A stretch of DNA of 64,000 nucleotides from Sanderia malayensis (GCA_013076295.1 RQOL01000918.1:62001-126000); one strand, 5' to 3'. Positions 33,731 through 45,294 are shown, counted from the stretch's first letter. Numbers and translations: made by a program. Notes: a model not told the origin generated them from the sequence alone.

Positions 33731-33850
33731 CTTACTCAGCGATAAATAATAGCATATATTACTAATTATACCCTATCGATAATTTGGACAACTAAAATTA
33801 AATTAGGCAAGATCTAATTGCGCAAATAATCAGAGGCAGGATTTCTATTG
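33731..33850 (-). other. First leader exon and deletion junction, H2
   Basis: The leader exon ending TTTATCGCTGA before GTAAGTATT is preserved (donor at about 33731-33735). Within about 10 bases the sequence jumps to ATCTCAAAGTATTTCTTG, an internal coding position equal to about 12155 in H1. Leader exons 2-4 and the zinc-finger exon are deleted. Confidence 0.7.
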
Positions 33851-33859
33851 TACTATACA

Positions 33860-33932
33860 GCTGCCACGATTGGTTTATACACGTCACGTGGTTAAAAAAG
33901 CGGGAAACTTGTTAGTGACAAGGGAATTCCCC
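33860..33932 (-). promoter_or_regulatory. Putative Rep-helicase promoter, H2
   Basis: On the minus strand the order is GGGGAATTCCCT (33932-33921), then CCACGTGACGTGTATAAACCAAT (about 33890-33868). It matches H1 and H3 in order and approximate spacing, here with an added CACGTG. Confidence 0.55.
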
Positions 33933-34607
33933 TTCGTCCTTCAGAGAGGTTAAAAGGTAGGAGGGAGAAATTCCATCTGAAATTGAACTGAATTACATCA
34001 TTACATCATGGCAATGGCAATGGTATGCCAAGTAGTAGCTTGATGATAAGGAAAAAAGCATGGTGAGAATCCAACTGCATCATCTTCAATCATTTCCATC
34101 TGAAGAGAATGTATAAAGTACTTTGACTTACTGTTCAAAATGTGTTAACTCCAGTTTCACTTTCTGAGTTTAGATAGGAAAAATGGCATAAAAAGGAATC
34201 ATACTGGGAATAAATGACCACTGTTAGCACCATTTCTGTGCCAACATTACATTCATGAATGTGAATACCAAATAGAGGGTAAGTTTATTAGTGAAGGTTT
34301 TTCAATGAAATCATGCAGCCATTTCTACCTTTTAAACATGATCAAAAAATAAGACATGATTGCAACTACAGAAATATATATATGGGAACATATAATCTTG
34401 AACTTTGTGAACATACAAAAGAGGAAAATTTTTGGAACATATAATATGAACAAATTATATTAGTAATGAAATTTTGACCAAGCATGAACAAAAACTGGAA
34501 AATTTTTTGAAAATTTTGCATATGGAAAAGTAGATAATTTAAGGTTATATTTTGTATTTTTAATTGGTTTTGATTTTCTGATTGTCTCTTTCATGCATGG
34601 TCAAAAG

Positions 34608-34664
34608 CAGGACATGTGTAAATTAGTTTAGAAATTATTCATTAACTAATTTACACATGTCCTG
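34608..34664. repeat. 21-bp palindrome after accessory gene (H2)
   Basis: Perfect 21-bp arms (34608-34628 and 34644-34664) share the core GACATGTGTAAATTAG with H1. The stop of the accessory frame (34635-34637) is in the loop. Confidence 0.8.
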
Positions 34665-35223
34665 CATTATTTTTGCTGCCCTTTGGGTGGGCATGGCCAC
34701 CATCATTGTTCTGGAGAGTTCCTTGGTGGCCTTCCCACCCTTTTTCTCCATTTTTGTTTTCGTTGGCCTTTGCCAACTTTGACAAAGGCCTCCTTCTGGG
34801 ATCTGTGAATACACAATTATGTTATAGGTTGCTTTTTTGGTGAAAGGATTATTTAGCAATATTTGGAAGATATCAATAGAACAATTGAGTTTCAAATGCA
34901 AAAGGTATACTTACTCTATATCTTTTGTGGGGAGTCACCTCCCGTCCTTGTTGTGCAAGGTTTTTGTGCTGCCCAGTTCTTTGAATTCAGCAGCACATTC
35001 CTTCTTAAAGCTAAAAATGTCTCTGTATGTTATCCCTAGGATACAAAGACAAAAAATGACAGAACGAAAACCATAACCATGAAATATGAATTAATTATTG
35101 TGGATTTTGCAAAAAACTGATGAAATATGAATCAATATTTGCTATAATTGCTTTTGCTTCATCACCAAGTCTGATGACAATTCTTTTTTCTGGCTCAGGC
35201 TTCTTCTTGCAACTGGTAGCCAT
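34635..35223 (-). pseudogene. Helitron accessory gene, H2 copy
   Basis: Exon A starts at ATG 35223 and encodes KKKPEPEKRIVIRLGDEAK. Exon B (about 35035-34915, between TCCTAG and GTAAGT) encodes ITYRDIFSFKKECAAEFKEL but has a TGA after DGR and is one base short at its start. Exon C (34802-34635) encodes KKGGKATKELSRTMMVAMPTQ and RAAKIMQDMCKLVNE, with a frameshift in its first third. The conserved splice sites and peptide motifs across H1, H2 and H3 argue for a once-functional small basic protein of unknown role. Confidence 0.5.
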
Positions 35224-35289
35224 AATAGCAAACCTTAAAGGAAACAAATAATAGTTGTTTTTTTAATATAAGGATAATTGGTGTGTGAA

Positions 35290-36020
35290 AAACAGAATAT
35301 GCTTGCATGAAGCGGTACTGATACAAAATAACATATGATACAAAATCAAAAGACAACTGCTAAACTGCAAATACTGGAAAAAGAATAAGATAATTGTAAT
35401 TGAAATGGTAAGTAGTAAGTTATACAAATGCTTGGTTAAGATAATAGTAATGGAGAATCTCATTATCGAAGTAACATTGAACTGAAAGTACATACCAAAA
35501 TCTCAACGAAAAACAATTTAACAAGCAACTGCCAAACTACAACTACTGGAAAAAGAATAAGATGATTAGGATTGAAATGGTAAGTAGTAAGTTATACATA
35601 TGCTTGGTGAAGATAATACTACTGGAGAATCTGATTATCCAAGTAACATTGAACTGAAAGTACATACCAAAATCTCAACGAAAACGATTTAACAGGCAAC
35701 TGCCAAACTTCAAATACTGGAAAAAGAATAACATAATTGTGATTGAAATGGTAAGTAGTCAGTTATACATATGCTTGGTGAAGATAATGCTAATGGAGAA
35801 TCTCATTATCCAAGTAACATTGAACTGAAAGTACATACCAAAATCTCAACGAAAAAGGATTCAACAGGCAACTGTCAAACTGCAAATACTGGAAAAAGAA
35901 TAAGATAATTGTGATTGAAATGGTAAGTAGTAAGTTATACATATGCTTGGTGAAGACAATAGTAATGGAGAATCTCATTATCCAAGTAACATTGAACTGA
36001 AAGTACATACCAAAATCTTT
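35290..36020 (-). repeat. Tandem splice-bounded cassettes, H2
   Basis: About four units of 170-180 bp, each with TTTTTCCAG before TATTTGCAGTTTG and TTGAGATTTTGGTATGTAC after it. The segment between the splice-like sites is about 50 bases and is open in some units (YLQFDSCLLNPFSLRFW) and not in others. Confidence 0.7.
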
Positions 36021-36889
36021 TTTTCTTCAGGAGGAAGGTTCAACGGAAAACTAAACGAAGACTGGAAAAGGAATATCATCAGTGCTTAAATACATGGAAA
36101 TAGTTATGCATGTAATAAAAAATTCGGGTATTATTCGTAATTGTCTTTATTAATAGTAAAAGTATAAAATATTAGTAATGAGTTTAAAACAATTTACCTG
36201 TTGACTAGTGGCTCTACTTTTGATAATGACGAACAGAAAATATTTTTGGCGGGTTGCGTGAAGATAATTTTGAATATGAACACCATAGCAACAGATTGAA
36301 AATGACCTCGTAGAATAAAATATAGATATCTGAAATCGAGGCCTCCTGGAAATGTTACAGAAAGTGTAAATATTGTTTGGGTGGAAACACCCTGGTAGTG
36401 GCCTGATAGTCTGAAATCTAGTTATGAGAAATGACTACAGAAAATGAAGACTTTTCAAGAGAAGCATATGTAATGTTGCATGCTTCACTGGTAAATTATA
36501 TTCAGGTAAATAGTACATTTATGTTGTAAGATATACAGTTTTTGTTGCAACTATAATTTATAACTATGTTATAAATTGAAATCATCTCATTTCAACCTTT
36601 GTTGTGTGCTCTTAATATTCTATCATCAATTGTGCATTTTCTGTGTATTTATCAATGAAAGGTACTGCAAAAGTATGTAAATGAATTAACAAATTAGAGC
36701 ACAAAGGATTGCCCACGAAGACTTCAAAAACTGCTTGAAATTGCCATTCAATGCTACATTAAAAAATATATATAAATACAATGCTACATCATACCCAAAA
36801 ATACTATACATGAGCATGCAATACTATACTGTACCATACTCTATATATATAATCATTCAATACTATCTTGTATCATACTATACATATAC
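36020..36889 (-). other. H2 5' region, no gene
   Basis: AT-rich sequence homologous to 4900-5700 of H1 and 42045-43010 of H3. It contains the family phrase GTATAGTATTTTTGGGTATG near 36800 (complement) and no reading frame. Confidence 0.5.
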
Positions 36890-38400
36890 CTAGCCGGGGG
36901 CGCTCGCGTACGCTAGCTTCCCGGAGGGGGCCAAGTGAAAAAACTTCATGTGGTTCGCGCACTTCGTGCGTTGCATTCGCTCATGCTCATGCCCCTTTCA
37001 ACCCCATGTACCATGGGTTAGCTCGCCATGCTCGCCTGTGCTTCGCACACTTTGTGCGCTGCATTCGGTTATGCTCATGCCTCTTTCAACCCCACGTACC
37101 ATGGGTTAGCTCGCCATGCTCGCCTGTGCTTCGCACACTTTGTGCGCTGCATTCGGTTACGCTCATGCCTCTTTCAACCCCACGTACAATGGGTTAGCTC
37201 GCTACGCTCGCCTATGGTTGGGGCACTTCGTGCACTGCATTCGCTTACGCTCATGCCCATACATACATACATACATACATACATACCTACATACATACCT
37301 ACATACATACCTACATACATACCTACATACATACCTACATACATACCTACATGGGCCGGACGCAGTAGCTTCGCTCCCTCCCCGGAGCCCATCAAGTAAA
37401 AAAAGCTTAATCTGCTTGGCGCGCTGCATTCGCTCCCGCTCATGCCCATACATACATACATACATACATACATACATACATGAGCCGGGTTCGATCGCTT
37501 CGCTCCCTCCCCGGAGCCCGTCAAGTAAACAATGCTTAATCTGGTTGGAGCGCTTCGCGCGCTGCATTCGCTGCCACTCATGCCCATGCATACATACATA
37601 CATACATACCCTACAATACATACCCTACAATACATACCCTACAATACATACCCTACTATACATACCCCACTATACATACCCTACTGTACATACCCTACTA
37701 TACATACCCACTATACATACCCTACTATACATACCCTACTATACATACCCTACTATACATGCCTTACTATACATACAAGACGTAACATTTCTAAAGAAAG
37801 TAAAGGTGGGAGGTCAAATCCCCCCCCCTAGCAAGCGACAGCCCCGCGCCCACACTGCTCCCTGAAAGCCGTTTCTGAAAGTTGATAATTTCAGTGTGAA
37901 GTTTGAAAAAAAATAGTTACTTTCAAAAACCTAACCCATCCTGGAAAATTTAAACTCAATCTGTAATAAAAAATGTATCAAACTGTAGCTAAGGAAACAG
38001 CGAACACGTTGCAAATAGTCTCATCTTTTAACTAAATAATACTAAATTCGTAGAGACCATTTAGTGGAAGTGGTTTGAATGAAATTTCGGAGCCGTGCAA
38101 AAAGCAAAACCTCTGAACACACTTTAGCAAGTAAAAATAGGATTTACCGTGGCAAATAGTGACCCAGTTGAACTAAAAAAAAACCAACATGAAAGTAATA
38201 TGTTGGGGAACAATTATCGAAAGTGTTTGGGTAAAAAATAATCAGTTGTGGCAGGCTAAAATTGAATTTTCACAAATGCAAAAACAATGCGTGTTGTGTG
38301 AAAAATTGCTCCTTCCCAAGTGAAAAGCAACTTTGTTGGAAAACGTAAAAAAAAAACAACAAAAAAACAAAAAAAAAAACACATTATTTTAGTTGTGTTA
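36890..38400 (-). repeat. GC-rich units, micro- and minisatellites
   Basis: Four 88-bp GC-rich hairpin units run from CTAGCCGGGGGCGC to 37258. They are followed by CATA/CCTA runs (37258-37350, 37447-37482), two further GC units, and a tandem ACATACCCTACTAT array (37590-37775). The stretch 37776-38400 is unassigned, with a run of nine C at 37820 and poly-A tracts near 38350. Confidence 0.75.
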
Positions 38401-39185
38401 TCAGACAACACTTGTCAAAAATTTAAATGGGTAAAATCGTGCAAATAGGGCCGGAAAAATTCAAAACTTTGACCATGGCCTAAGCGTTGTTAGCATGCCG
38501 AAGCAACAATGGCTGTCGCCTGTTACAAAACCTACAACTATTTCATTCAAAAAACAAAACAAAGCTATCACCTGTGTTCTCTATTGTTTCCTGCAACTCT
38601 CCGGGGGTCTTTGAAACAATTAACAGCTCATTACAAAGAAAATTCAGCTGGTAAAATACTTTGAAAGGCGTCCACCTCATCTTTTTGTGTACAAAACAAA
38701 AACACGTGTCTTCTCCAAAAGTACCTGCTGCCAGCCGAGGGCAAATTTGCATGATAACGAAAAATGCATCACTGTTCACGTGAAGTTGCGAAAGAGCCAA
38801 TCAAATTGCAGCAAAAGGCGAAACGGGTCACGAGAAGAGCGAATACTTTGTTCGAAAATGGAATTAGGGACGCTAATTTGGAAGTTTCGCCAGCGTAAAC
38901 CGTTGTTTTTTCGTGATAGCACAATCAGGAGAACAAATAATGGAATAACTCAAAAATTCTTTTAAAATAAGCTTCCAAAAATAGATAACTTTTGCCTACT
39001 CCAGAAACGGAGGCTTTCTATGCAAGTGCCAACCTTGTGCGCCCCCATTCAAAAAGGCTTTATTGATCACCGATTCGCCGTTTCGTCCCATTGTTTTTGG
39101 GCGTTCGACCTATTGTTTCGGGTCGAATCTATTGTTTTAGGCAGAGTTTCGCCACCGTCACGTGACTCCGCAGAATATATATATT
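38400..39185 (-). repeat. Composite repeat body
   Basis: This is the minus copy of the 700-bp body: it runs from CGAAAGTTT-like sequence through CAAAGCTATCACCTGTGTTC and TTTTTCGTGATAGCACAAT to the AT end CAGAATATATATATTAGA. It differs from other copies by a CACGTGAAGTTGCGAAAGAG segment in place of the CCCACGTGGG region, shared with 59700 and 55500. Confidence 0.75.
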
Positions 39186-40170
39186 AGACAATACAAACAT
39201 ACTATACCCACTATACCTATTATACCAGCATACTATACCTACTATAAAACATACTATACCTACTATAAAAACATACTATACCAACTATACCTACTATAAA
39301 AACATACTATACATACTATACCTACCATAAAAACATACTATTACCTACTGTACCTATTATAAAAACATACCATACCTACTAAAAAACATACTATACATAC
39401 TATACATACTATATCTACTATACAAACATACAAACAGTTGTTGAGAATTCAAATGAGGAAAATCGTGCAAATAGCGCCTGAAAAATTCATAACTTTGACT
39501 TTGTTTTCATTGGGCCTAAGCGTTGCAAGCATGCAACGCTTAGGCCCAATGCAAACAAAGCAACGAAGCAACGCCTACTACAAAAACAACAACTATTTCA
39601 ACTCAAAATATTAAACAAAGCTATCACCTGTGTTCCCAATTGTTCCTGCAACTCTCCAGGGTCTTTAAAAGAATAAGCAGCTTTTTGCAAAGATAATTCA
39701 GGTGGTAAAACACTTTGAAAGGCCCCTTTGTGTGCAAAACAAAAACAAACACGTGTCTTCTCCAGAAGTACCTGCTGCAACCGAGGGCAAATAACAAAAA
39801 ACGACCGAAAATTCACATGGGTCGCCTGCAAGCCGAGGGCGAAGAACGAAAAACAATCGACAACCCACGTGGGTCGCGCAAGATAAGCCAATCAAATTGC
39901 AGCGAAAGGCAAAATGGGTCACGTGAACAGCGAGTACTTTGTTCGAAAATGGAGTTCGCGACGCGAATTTGGAAGTTTCGCCAGCCTAAACCGTAGTTTT
40001 TTCGTGATACATTAAAACCGAAAACTTTCGGACTTAAAAATTTCGGACAAAATACTTCGGACAAGAAACTTTCGGACGCTTTAAGAATTTCGGACGAAAC
40101 AATTTTCGGACCAGACAAATTTTCGGACAAAGCTAGAATCGATGAGGATGGCAAAAATTGTGGACGAATC
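39186..40170 (-). repeat. Composite repeat with TTTCGGAC insertion
   Basis: TATACC minisatellite (39190-39430) is followed by a minus-strand body (39430-40015) with ACCCACGTGGGT (about 39863). The usual GATAGCACAATTAG continuation is replaced at about 40015 by the array described separately. Confidence 0.75.
40019..40135 (+). repeat. Short spaced array of TTTCGGAC
   Basis: Seven TTTCGGAC or CTTCGGAC words occur within about 115 bp, separated by A-rich spacers of 6-12 bases. Nothing like it occurs elsewhere in the window. Confidence 0.8.
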
Positions 40171-42037
40171 TAATATATATATTCTGTGATGTCACGTGAT
40201 GACGCATTTTCCCTGCCAAAAACAATAGATTCGACCCGAAACAACAGGTCAAACGCCCGAAAACAATGGGTCGAAACGGCGAACCATGTAATCACAAAGC
40301 CTTTTTTGTATGTGGGTATATGGCTATGAAATTCACACTGAATGTTTAGTTTATTATTTTAACCAGGGTAATGGATTTCGTTTTTCGATTTTCTCCTGAA
40401 ATATTGAATTATTCCACTAATTATTCTGCTAATTGTGCTATCACGAAAAAACTACGGTTTACGCTGGCGAAACTTCCAAATTCGCGTCCCGAATTCCATT
40501 TTCGAGCACAGTATTCGCTCTTCACGTGACCCGTTTCGCCTTTTCCTGCAATTTGATTGGCTCTTTTCGCGTGACCCACGTGGGTTGTCGATCAATTTTC
40601 GTTTTTCGCCCTCGGTTGCGGGCGACGCATGCGAATTTTCGGTCGTTTTTCGTTATTCGCCCTCGGTTGCAGCAGGTACTTTTGGAGAAGACGGCAGACG
40701 CGTGTTTTTGTTTTGCACACAAACGGCGCCTTTCAAAGTGTTTTACGAGCTGAATTTTCTTTGTAAAGAGCTGCTAATTGTTTCAAAGACCCTAGAGAGT
40801 TGCAGGAAACAATTGGGAACACAGGTGATAGCTTTGTTTAGTATTTTGAGTTGAAATAGTTGTAGTTTTTGTTGTAGGCGTTGCTTCGGCATGCCTGCAA
40901 CGCTTAGGCCCAAAGAAAACAAAGTCGAACTTATGAATTTTTCAGGCGCTATTTGCACGATTTTCCCCATTTAAACTTTCCACAAGTGTTTGTATGTTTG
41001 TATAGTAGGTATAGTAGGTATAGTAGGTTTTTATAGTAGGTATAGTGTGTATAGTATGTTTTTATAGTATGTATTGTAGGTATAGTATGTATAGTATGTT
41101 TTTATAGTAGGTATAGTAGGTATAGTATGTTGTTATAGTAGGTATAGTGTGTATAGTATGTTTTTATAGTATGTATTGTAGGTATAGTATGTATAGTATG
41201 TTTTTATAGTAGGTATAGTAGGTATAGTATGTTGTTATAGTAGGTATAGTATGTATAGTATGTTTTTATAGTAGGTATGTATGTATGTATGGGCATGAGC
41301 GGGAGCGAATGCAGCGCGCGAAGCGCGCCAACCAGATTAAGCTTTGTTTACTTCACGGGCTCCGGGGAGGGAGCGAAGCGACCGAACCCGGCTCATGTAT
41401 GTATGTATGTATGTATGTATGTATGTATGTATGTATGTATGTATGTATGTATGTATGTATGTATGTATGCATGTATGTATGTATGTATGTATGTAGGTAT
41501 GTATGTATGTGTGTATGGGCATGAGCGTAAGCGAATGCAGCGCACAAAGTGCGCCCTATCAGTCAATGTTTCTTGATAATAGATAGATAGGCGAGCGCAG
41601 CGAGCTAACCCATTGTACGTGGGGTTGAAAGAGGCATGAGCGAAGCGAATGCAGCGCACGAAGTGCGCCCTATCAGTCAATGTTTCTTGATAATAGATAG
41701 ACAGGCGAGCGCAGCGAGCTAACCCATTGTACGTGGGGTTGAATGAGGCATGAGCGAAGCGAATGCAGGGCACGAAGTGTGCCCTATCAGTCAATGTTTC
41801 TTGATAATAGATAGACAGGCGAGCGCAGCGAGCTAACCCATTGTACGTGGGGTTGAATGAGGCATGAGCGAAGCGAATGCAGCGCACGAAGTGTGCCCTA
41901 TCAGTCAATGTTTCTTGATAATAGATAGACAGGCGAGTGCAGCGAGCTAACCCATTGTACGTGGGGTTGAATGAGGCATGAACGAAGCGAATGCAGCGCA
42001 CGAAGTGTGCCCTATCAGTCAATGTTTCTTGATAATA
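40171..42037 (+). repeat. Full composite repeat with extended GC array
   Basis: It runs from the AT end TCTAATATATATATTCTG and GTCACGTGATGACGC through the body (40200-40980), minisatellite (40985-41280), GC module (41290-41395), TATG run (41395-41512), to a five-unit GC array of about 114-bp period (41513-42037). Stems in the array are GCGCAC, GCGCAC, GGGCAC, GCGCAC and GCGCAC with right arms GTGCGC or GTGTGC. Confidence 0.85.
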
Positions 42038-42044
42038 TACAACA

Positions 42045-43012
42045 TATATATTAGATAGTGTGATACAAGGTAGTATTGCATGATTGTATATATATAGGAT
42101 CATACAGTATAGTATTGCATGGTCATGTATAGTATTTTTGAGTATGATGTAGCATTGTATTTATAATTTTATTTTTCATGTTGCATTGAATAGTATGTTC
42201 AAGCAGTTTTTTAAGTCTTTGTAGGCAATCATATGTTCTCCAATTTGTTAATATATTTCTATACTTTGTAGTATAGAAATATTGTTAATATATTTTTATA
42301 CTTTATACTTTGTAGTACCCTTCATTGATAAATACACAGAGAATGAAGAAGATGCATGATTGATGATAGAATATTAAGAACACACAACAAAGGTTGAAAG
42401 GAGATGACTTCACCTTATAAATTTTATAGTTGCAACAAAAACTGTATATTTTACAACATAAATGTACTATTTACCAGAATATAATTTACTAGTGAAGCGT
42501 GCAACATTACATATGCTTCTCTTGAAAAGTCTTCATTTTTGTAGTCATTTCTCATAACTAAATTTCACACTATCAGGCCACTACCAGGGTATTTTCCACC
42601 ACACATATTAACAATTTTACGCATTCTGTGACATTTCCAGGAGGCCTCGATTTCAGTTATCTATATTTTATTATACGAGGCCATCTTCATCTGTTGCCAT
42701 GGTGTTCATATTCAAAATTATCTTCACAACGCAACGCGCCAAAAATATTTTCCGTTCGTGTTCATCACTGTCAAAAGTAGAACCACAAGTCAACAGGTAA
42801 ATTGTTTTTAACTCATTACTAATAATTTATACTTTTACATATTATTAAAGACATTTACAAATAATGCCCAAATTTATCACTTTTTATTATTTCTCATGCC
42901 CATACATGCACAACTATGTATTTTCCATGTATTTAATCACTGATGATATTCCTTTTCAGTCTTCGTTTAGTTTTCGTTGTTGAACCTTCCTATAGTGAAG
43001 AAAAAAAGATTT
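42045..43012 (+). other. H3 5' region, no gene
   Basis: AT-rich sequence homologous to H1 4900-5750. It includes a local duplication around TTTGTAGTA near 42255 and 42310. No reading frame is conserved. Confidence 0.45.
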
Positions 43013-43890
43013 AGGTATGTACTTTCAGTTCAATGCTATTTGGATAATGAGATTTTCCTTTACTATTATGATCACCAACCAGATGTGTAACTTACTACTT
43101 ACCATTTCAATCACAATTATCTTTTTCTTTTTCCAGTATTTGCAGTTTGGCAGTTGCCCTGCCCATTGATATTTATTTTGTTTAGCATATTTTCGGTATG
43201 TACTTTCAGTTCAATATTACTTGCATAACGAGGTTCTCCATTACTATTGTCTTCACCAAGCATATGTACAACTTACTACTTAGCATTTAAATCACAATTA
43301 TCTTCTTCTTTTTCAGTATTTGCAGTTTGGCAGTTGCCCTTTCATTTTTATTTCGTTCAGATTTTCGGTATGTACTTTCAGTTCAATGTTAATTAGATAA
43401 TGAGATTTTCCTTTACTATTATGATCACCAACCATATGTATTAATTACTACTTACCATTTAAATCACAATTATCTTTTTCCAGTATTTGCAGTTTGGCAG
43501 TTGCCCTTTATTTTTAATTTTCTTCAGATTTTCGGTATGTGCTTTCATTTCCATGTTAATAAGATAATGAGATTCTCCATTACTATTATCTTCACCAAGC
43601 ATAGGTATAACTTACTACTTACCATTTCAACCACAATTATCTTATTCTTTTTCCACCATTTCCAGTTTGGCCTTTGATTTCTACTTTGTTCATATTTTGG
43701 TATGTACTTTTCTTTCAATGTCATTTACATAATGAGATTCTCCATTAATATTATGTTCACAAAGCATATGTATAACTTACTGCTTATGATTTGAATCACT
43801 ATTATCTTATTGCTTTTCCAGTATTTGCAGTTTGGTAACTATCCTTTGATTTTGTATGATATTATATTATTTTGCAACAGTACTGCTTCA
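43013..43890 (+). repeat. Tandem splice-bounded cassettes, H3
   Basis: GGTATGT donor-like sites occur at about 43014, 43195, 43368, 43534 and 43699, each preceded by CAGTATTTGCAGTTTGGCAG-like sequence. Five or more units of 165-183 bp make this the longest array of the three copies. Confidence 0.75.
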
Positions 43891-43964
43891 TGTAAATATA
43901 TTCTTTTTTCACATATCAATGATTAAAGAAAAACTACTTTTATTTGTTTGCTTTAAGGTTCGCT

Positions 43965-44525
43965 ATGGCTACAAGTGCTAAAAGAAAGCCTGAGCCAGAA
44001 AAAAAATAGTTGTATGGCTTGGTGATAAATCAAAGTAATTATAGCTAATATATTAATTCATATTTCATCAGTTTTTAAGCACTTCACTATAATTAATTCA
44101 ATTCTGTCATTCTTTGCTTTTGTATCCTAGGAAATAACATACAGAGACATTTTTAGTCTCAAGAGGGAATGTGCTGCCCAATTCGAAGAATTGGGCAGGA
44201 ACAAAAAGTTCTCCTTGAACGACAAGGAGGGGAGGAGACTCCCCACAAAAGACATAGTGTAAGTATACCTTCTGTATTTGAAGCTCAGTTGTTCTATTGA
44301 TATCTTCCAGATATTGTATAATATCCTTCCACCAAAAAACAACCTGTAACATAATTGTGTATTCACAGATCACAGAAGGAGGCCTTTATTAAAATTGGCA
44401 GAGGCCAAAGAAAGGCAAAACAAGAGAAAAAGGGTGGGAAGGCCACCCAAGAATTTTCTAGAACTTTGATGGTGGCCATGCCCACCCAAAGGGCTATAAA
44501 AATTATGCAGGACATGTGTAAATAG
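43965..44525 (+). pseudogene. Helitron accessory gene, H3 copy (best preserved)
   Basis: Exon A starts at ATG 43965 and encodes ATSAKRKPEPEKK, then meets TAG because its A-run is one base shorter than in H1. Exon B (44131-44258) encodes EITYRDIFSLKRECAAQFEE and LGRNKKFSLNDKEGRRLP with no break. Exon C (44369-44525) joins in phase and encodes SQKEAFIKIGRGQRKAKQEK, GGKATQEFSRTLMVAMPTQR and IKIMQDMCK before TAG. Exons B and C together give about 94 intact residues, rich in K, R and E. I do not recognise the family, and no RPA, OTU or endonuclease motif known from other Helitrons is visible. The exon A donor is not resolved. Confidence 0.55.
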
Positions 44526-44552
44526 TTTCTTAACTAATTTACACATGTCCTG
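44508..44552. repeat. Palindrome after accessory gene (H3, shortened left arm)
   Basis: The right arm (44532-44552) is identical to H1 and H2. The left arm has lost a few bases (GTGTAAATAGTT instead of GTGTAAATTAGTT), which also moves the accessory stop codon into the arm. Confidence 0.75.
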
Positions 44553-45210
44553 TTTTTGACCATGCATGAAAGAGACAATCATGAAATCAAAACCACTACA
44601 TTAACACAAAATATAAAGTAAAATTATCCACTTTTCCATACAAAAAATTTTTAAAACATTTCACATTTTTTGTTCATGCATGGTCAAAGTTTTATTATTC
44701 CTAATATATTTGTTCATATTATATGTTCCAAATGTTCTATTTTATATGTTCCAAATGTTCCAAATTATATGTTCCAGTATTTTTAATATTTCAAGCACAT
44801 TTTTAATAATTCAGAAAGCTTTATCAGTTATAAATGTTGACATGATTTCGTTGCAAAACCTTCACTTAATAACTTACCCAATGCATGGTATTCACTTTCA
44901 TGAATGCGATGTTGCAGTTGCACCAGATAACGGTGGTCATTTATTCCCAGTATGATTCTTTTTTAAGCGATTTTTGCAATCTAAACTCAGAAAATGAAAC
45001 TGGAGTTAACACATTTTGAACAGTGAGTCAAAATACTTTATACATACTCTTCAGATGGAAATGATTTAAGAAGATGCAGTTGGATTCTCACCATGCGTTT
45101 CTTCCTCATCAAACTATACTTGGCATGCCATTGCCATGATGTAGATGTAATGATGTCATTCAATTTCACGTGCAATTTCGCCCTCCTACCTTTTTAACTC
45201 TGAGGGATGA
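44553..45210 (+). other. Helitron spacer, H3
   Basis: AT-rich spacer matching H1 9864-10498, with ATATGTTCCAAATGTT-like phrases near 44720-44780. No gene is visible. Confidence 0.45.
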
Positions 45211-45290
45211 GGGGAATTCCCTTTTCACTAACAAGTTTCCCGCCTTTTTAAGCACCTGACGTGTATAAACCAATCGTGGGAGCTGTATAG
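45211..45290 (+). promoter_or_regulatory. Putative Rep-helicase promoter, H3
   Basis: GGGGAATTCCC (45211-45221) is followed about 36 bp later by CTGACGTGTATAAACCAATC. Order and spacing match H1 and H2, although the rest of the block has drifted. Confidence 0.55.
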
Positions 45291-45294
45291 TACA

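Larger units (their letters stand above)
27000..36889 (-). mobile_element. Helitron copy H2, ~9.9 kb
   Basis: This copy is on the minus strand, tail-to-tail with H1 across the integrase/HECT interval. All H1 landmarks are present in the same order. Differences are: no nested foldback or TTAA element; loss of the leader exons and N-terminal zinc-finger exon at 33720-33730; and an extra approximately 1-kb segment near 27960-28970 with a second helicase fragment. The 5' end abuts CTAGCCGGGGGCGC of a GC-rich repeat at about 36890. The copy is non-autonomous for Rep but retains the best helicase. Confidence 0.75.

Noticed and set aside
36868..37865. CRISPR-like array because of regular GC-rich units with spacers
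   Set aside because: Units are 88-114 bp, spacers are not unique, and the context is a eukaryotic repeat landscape.
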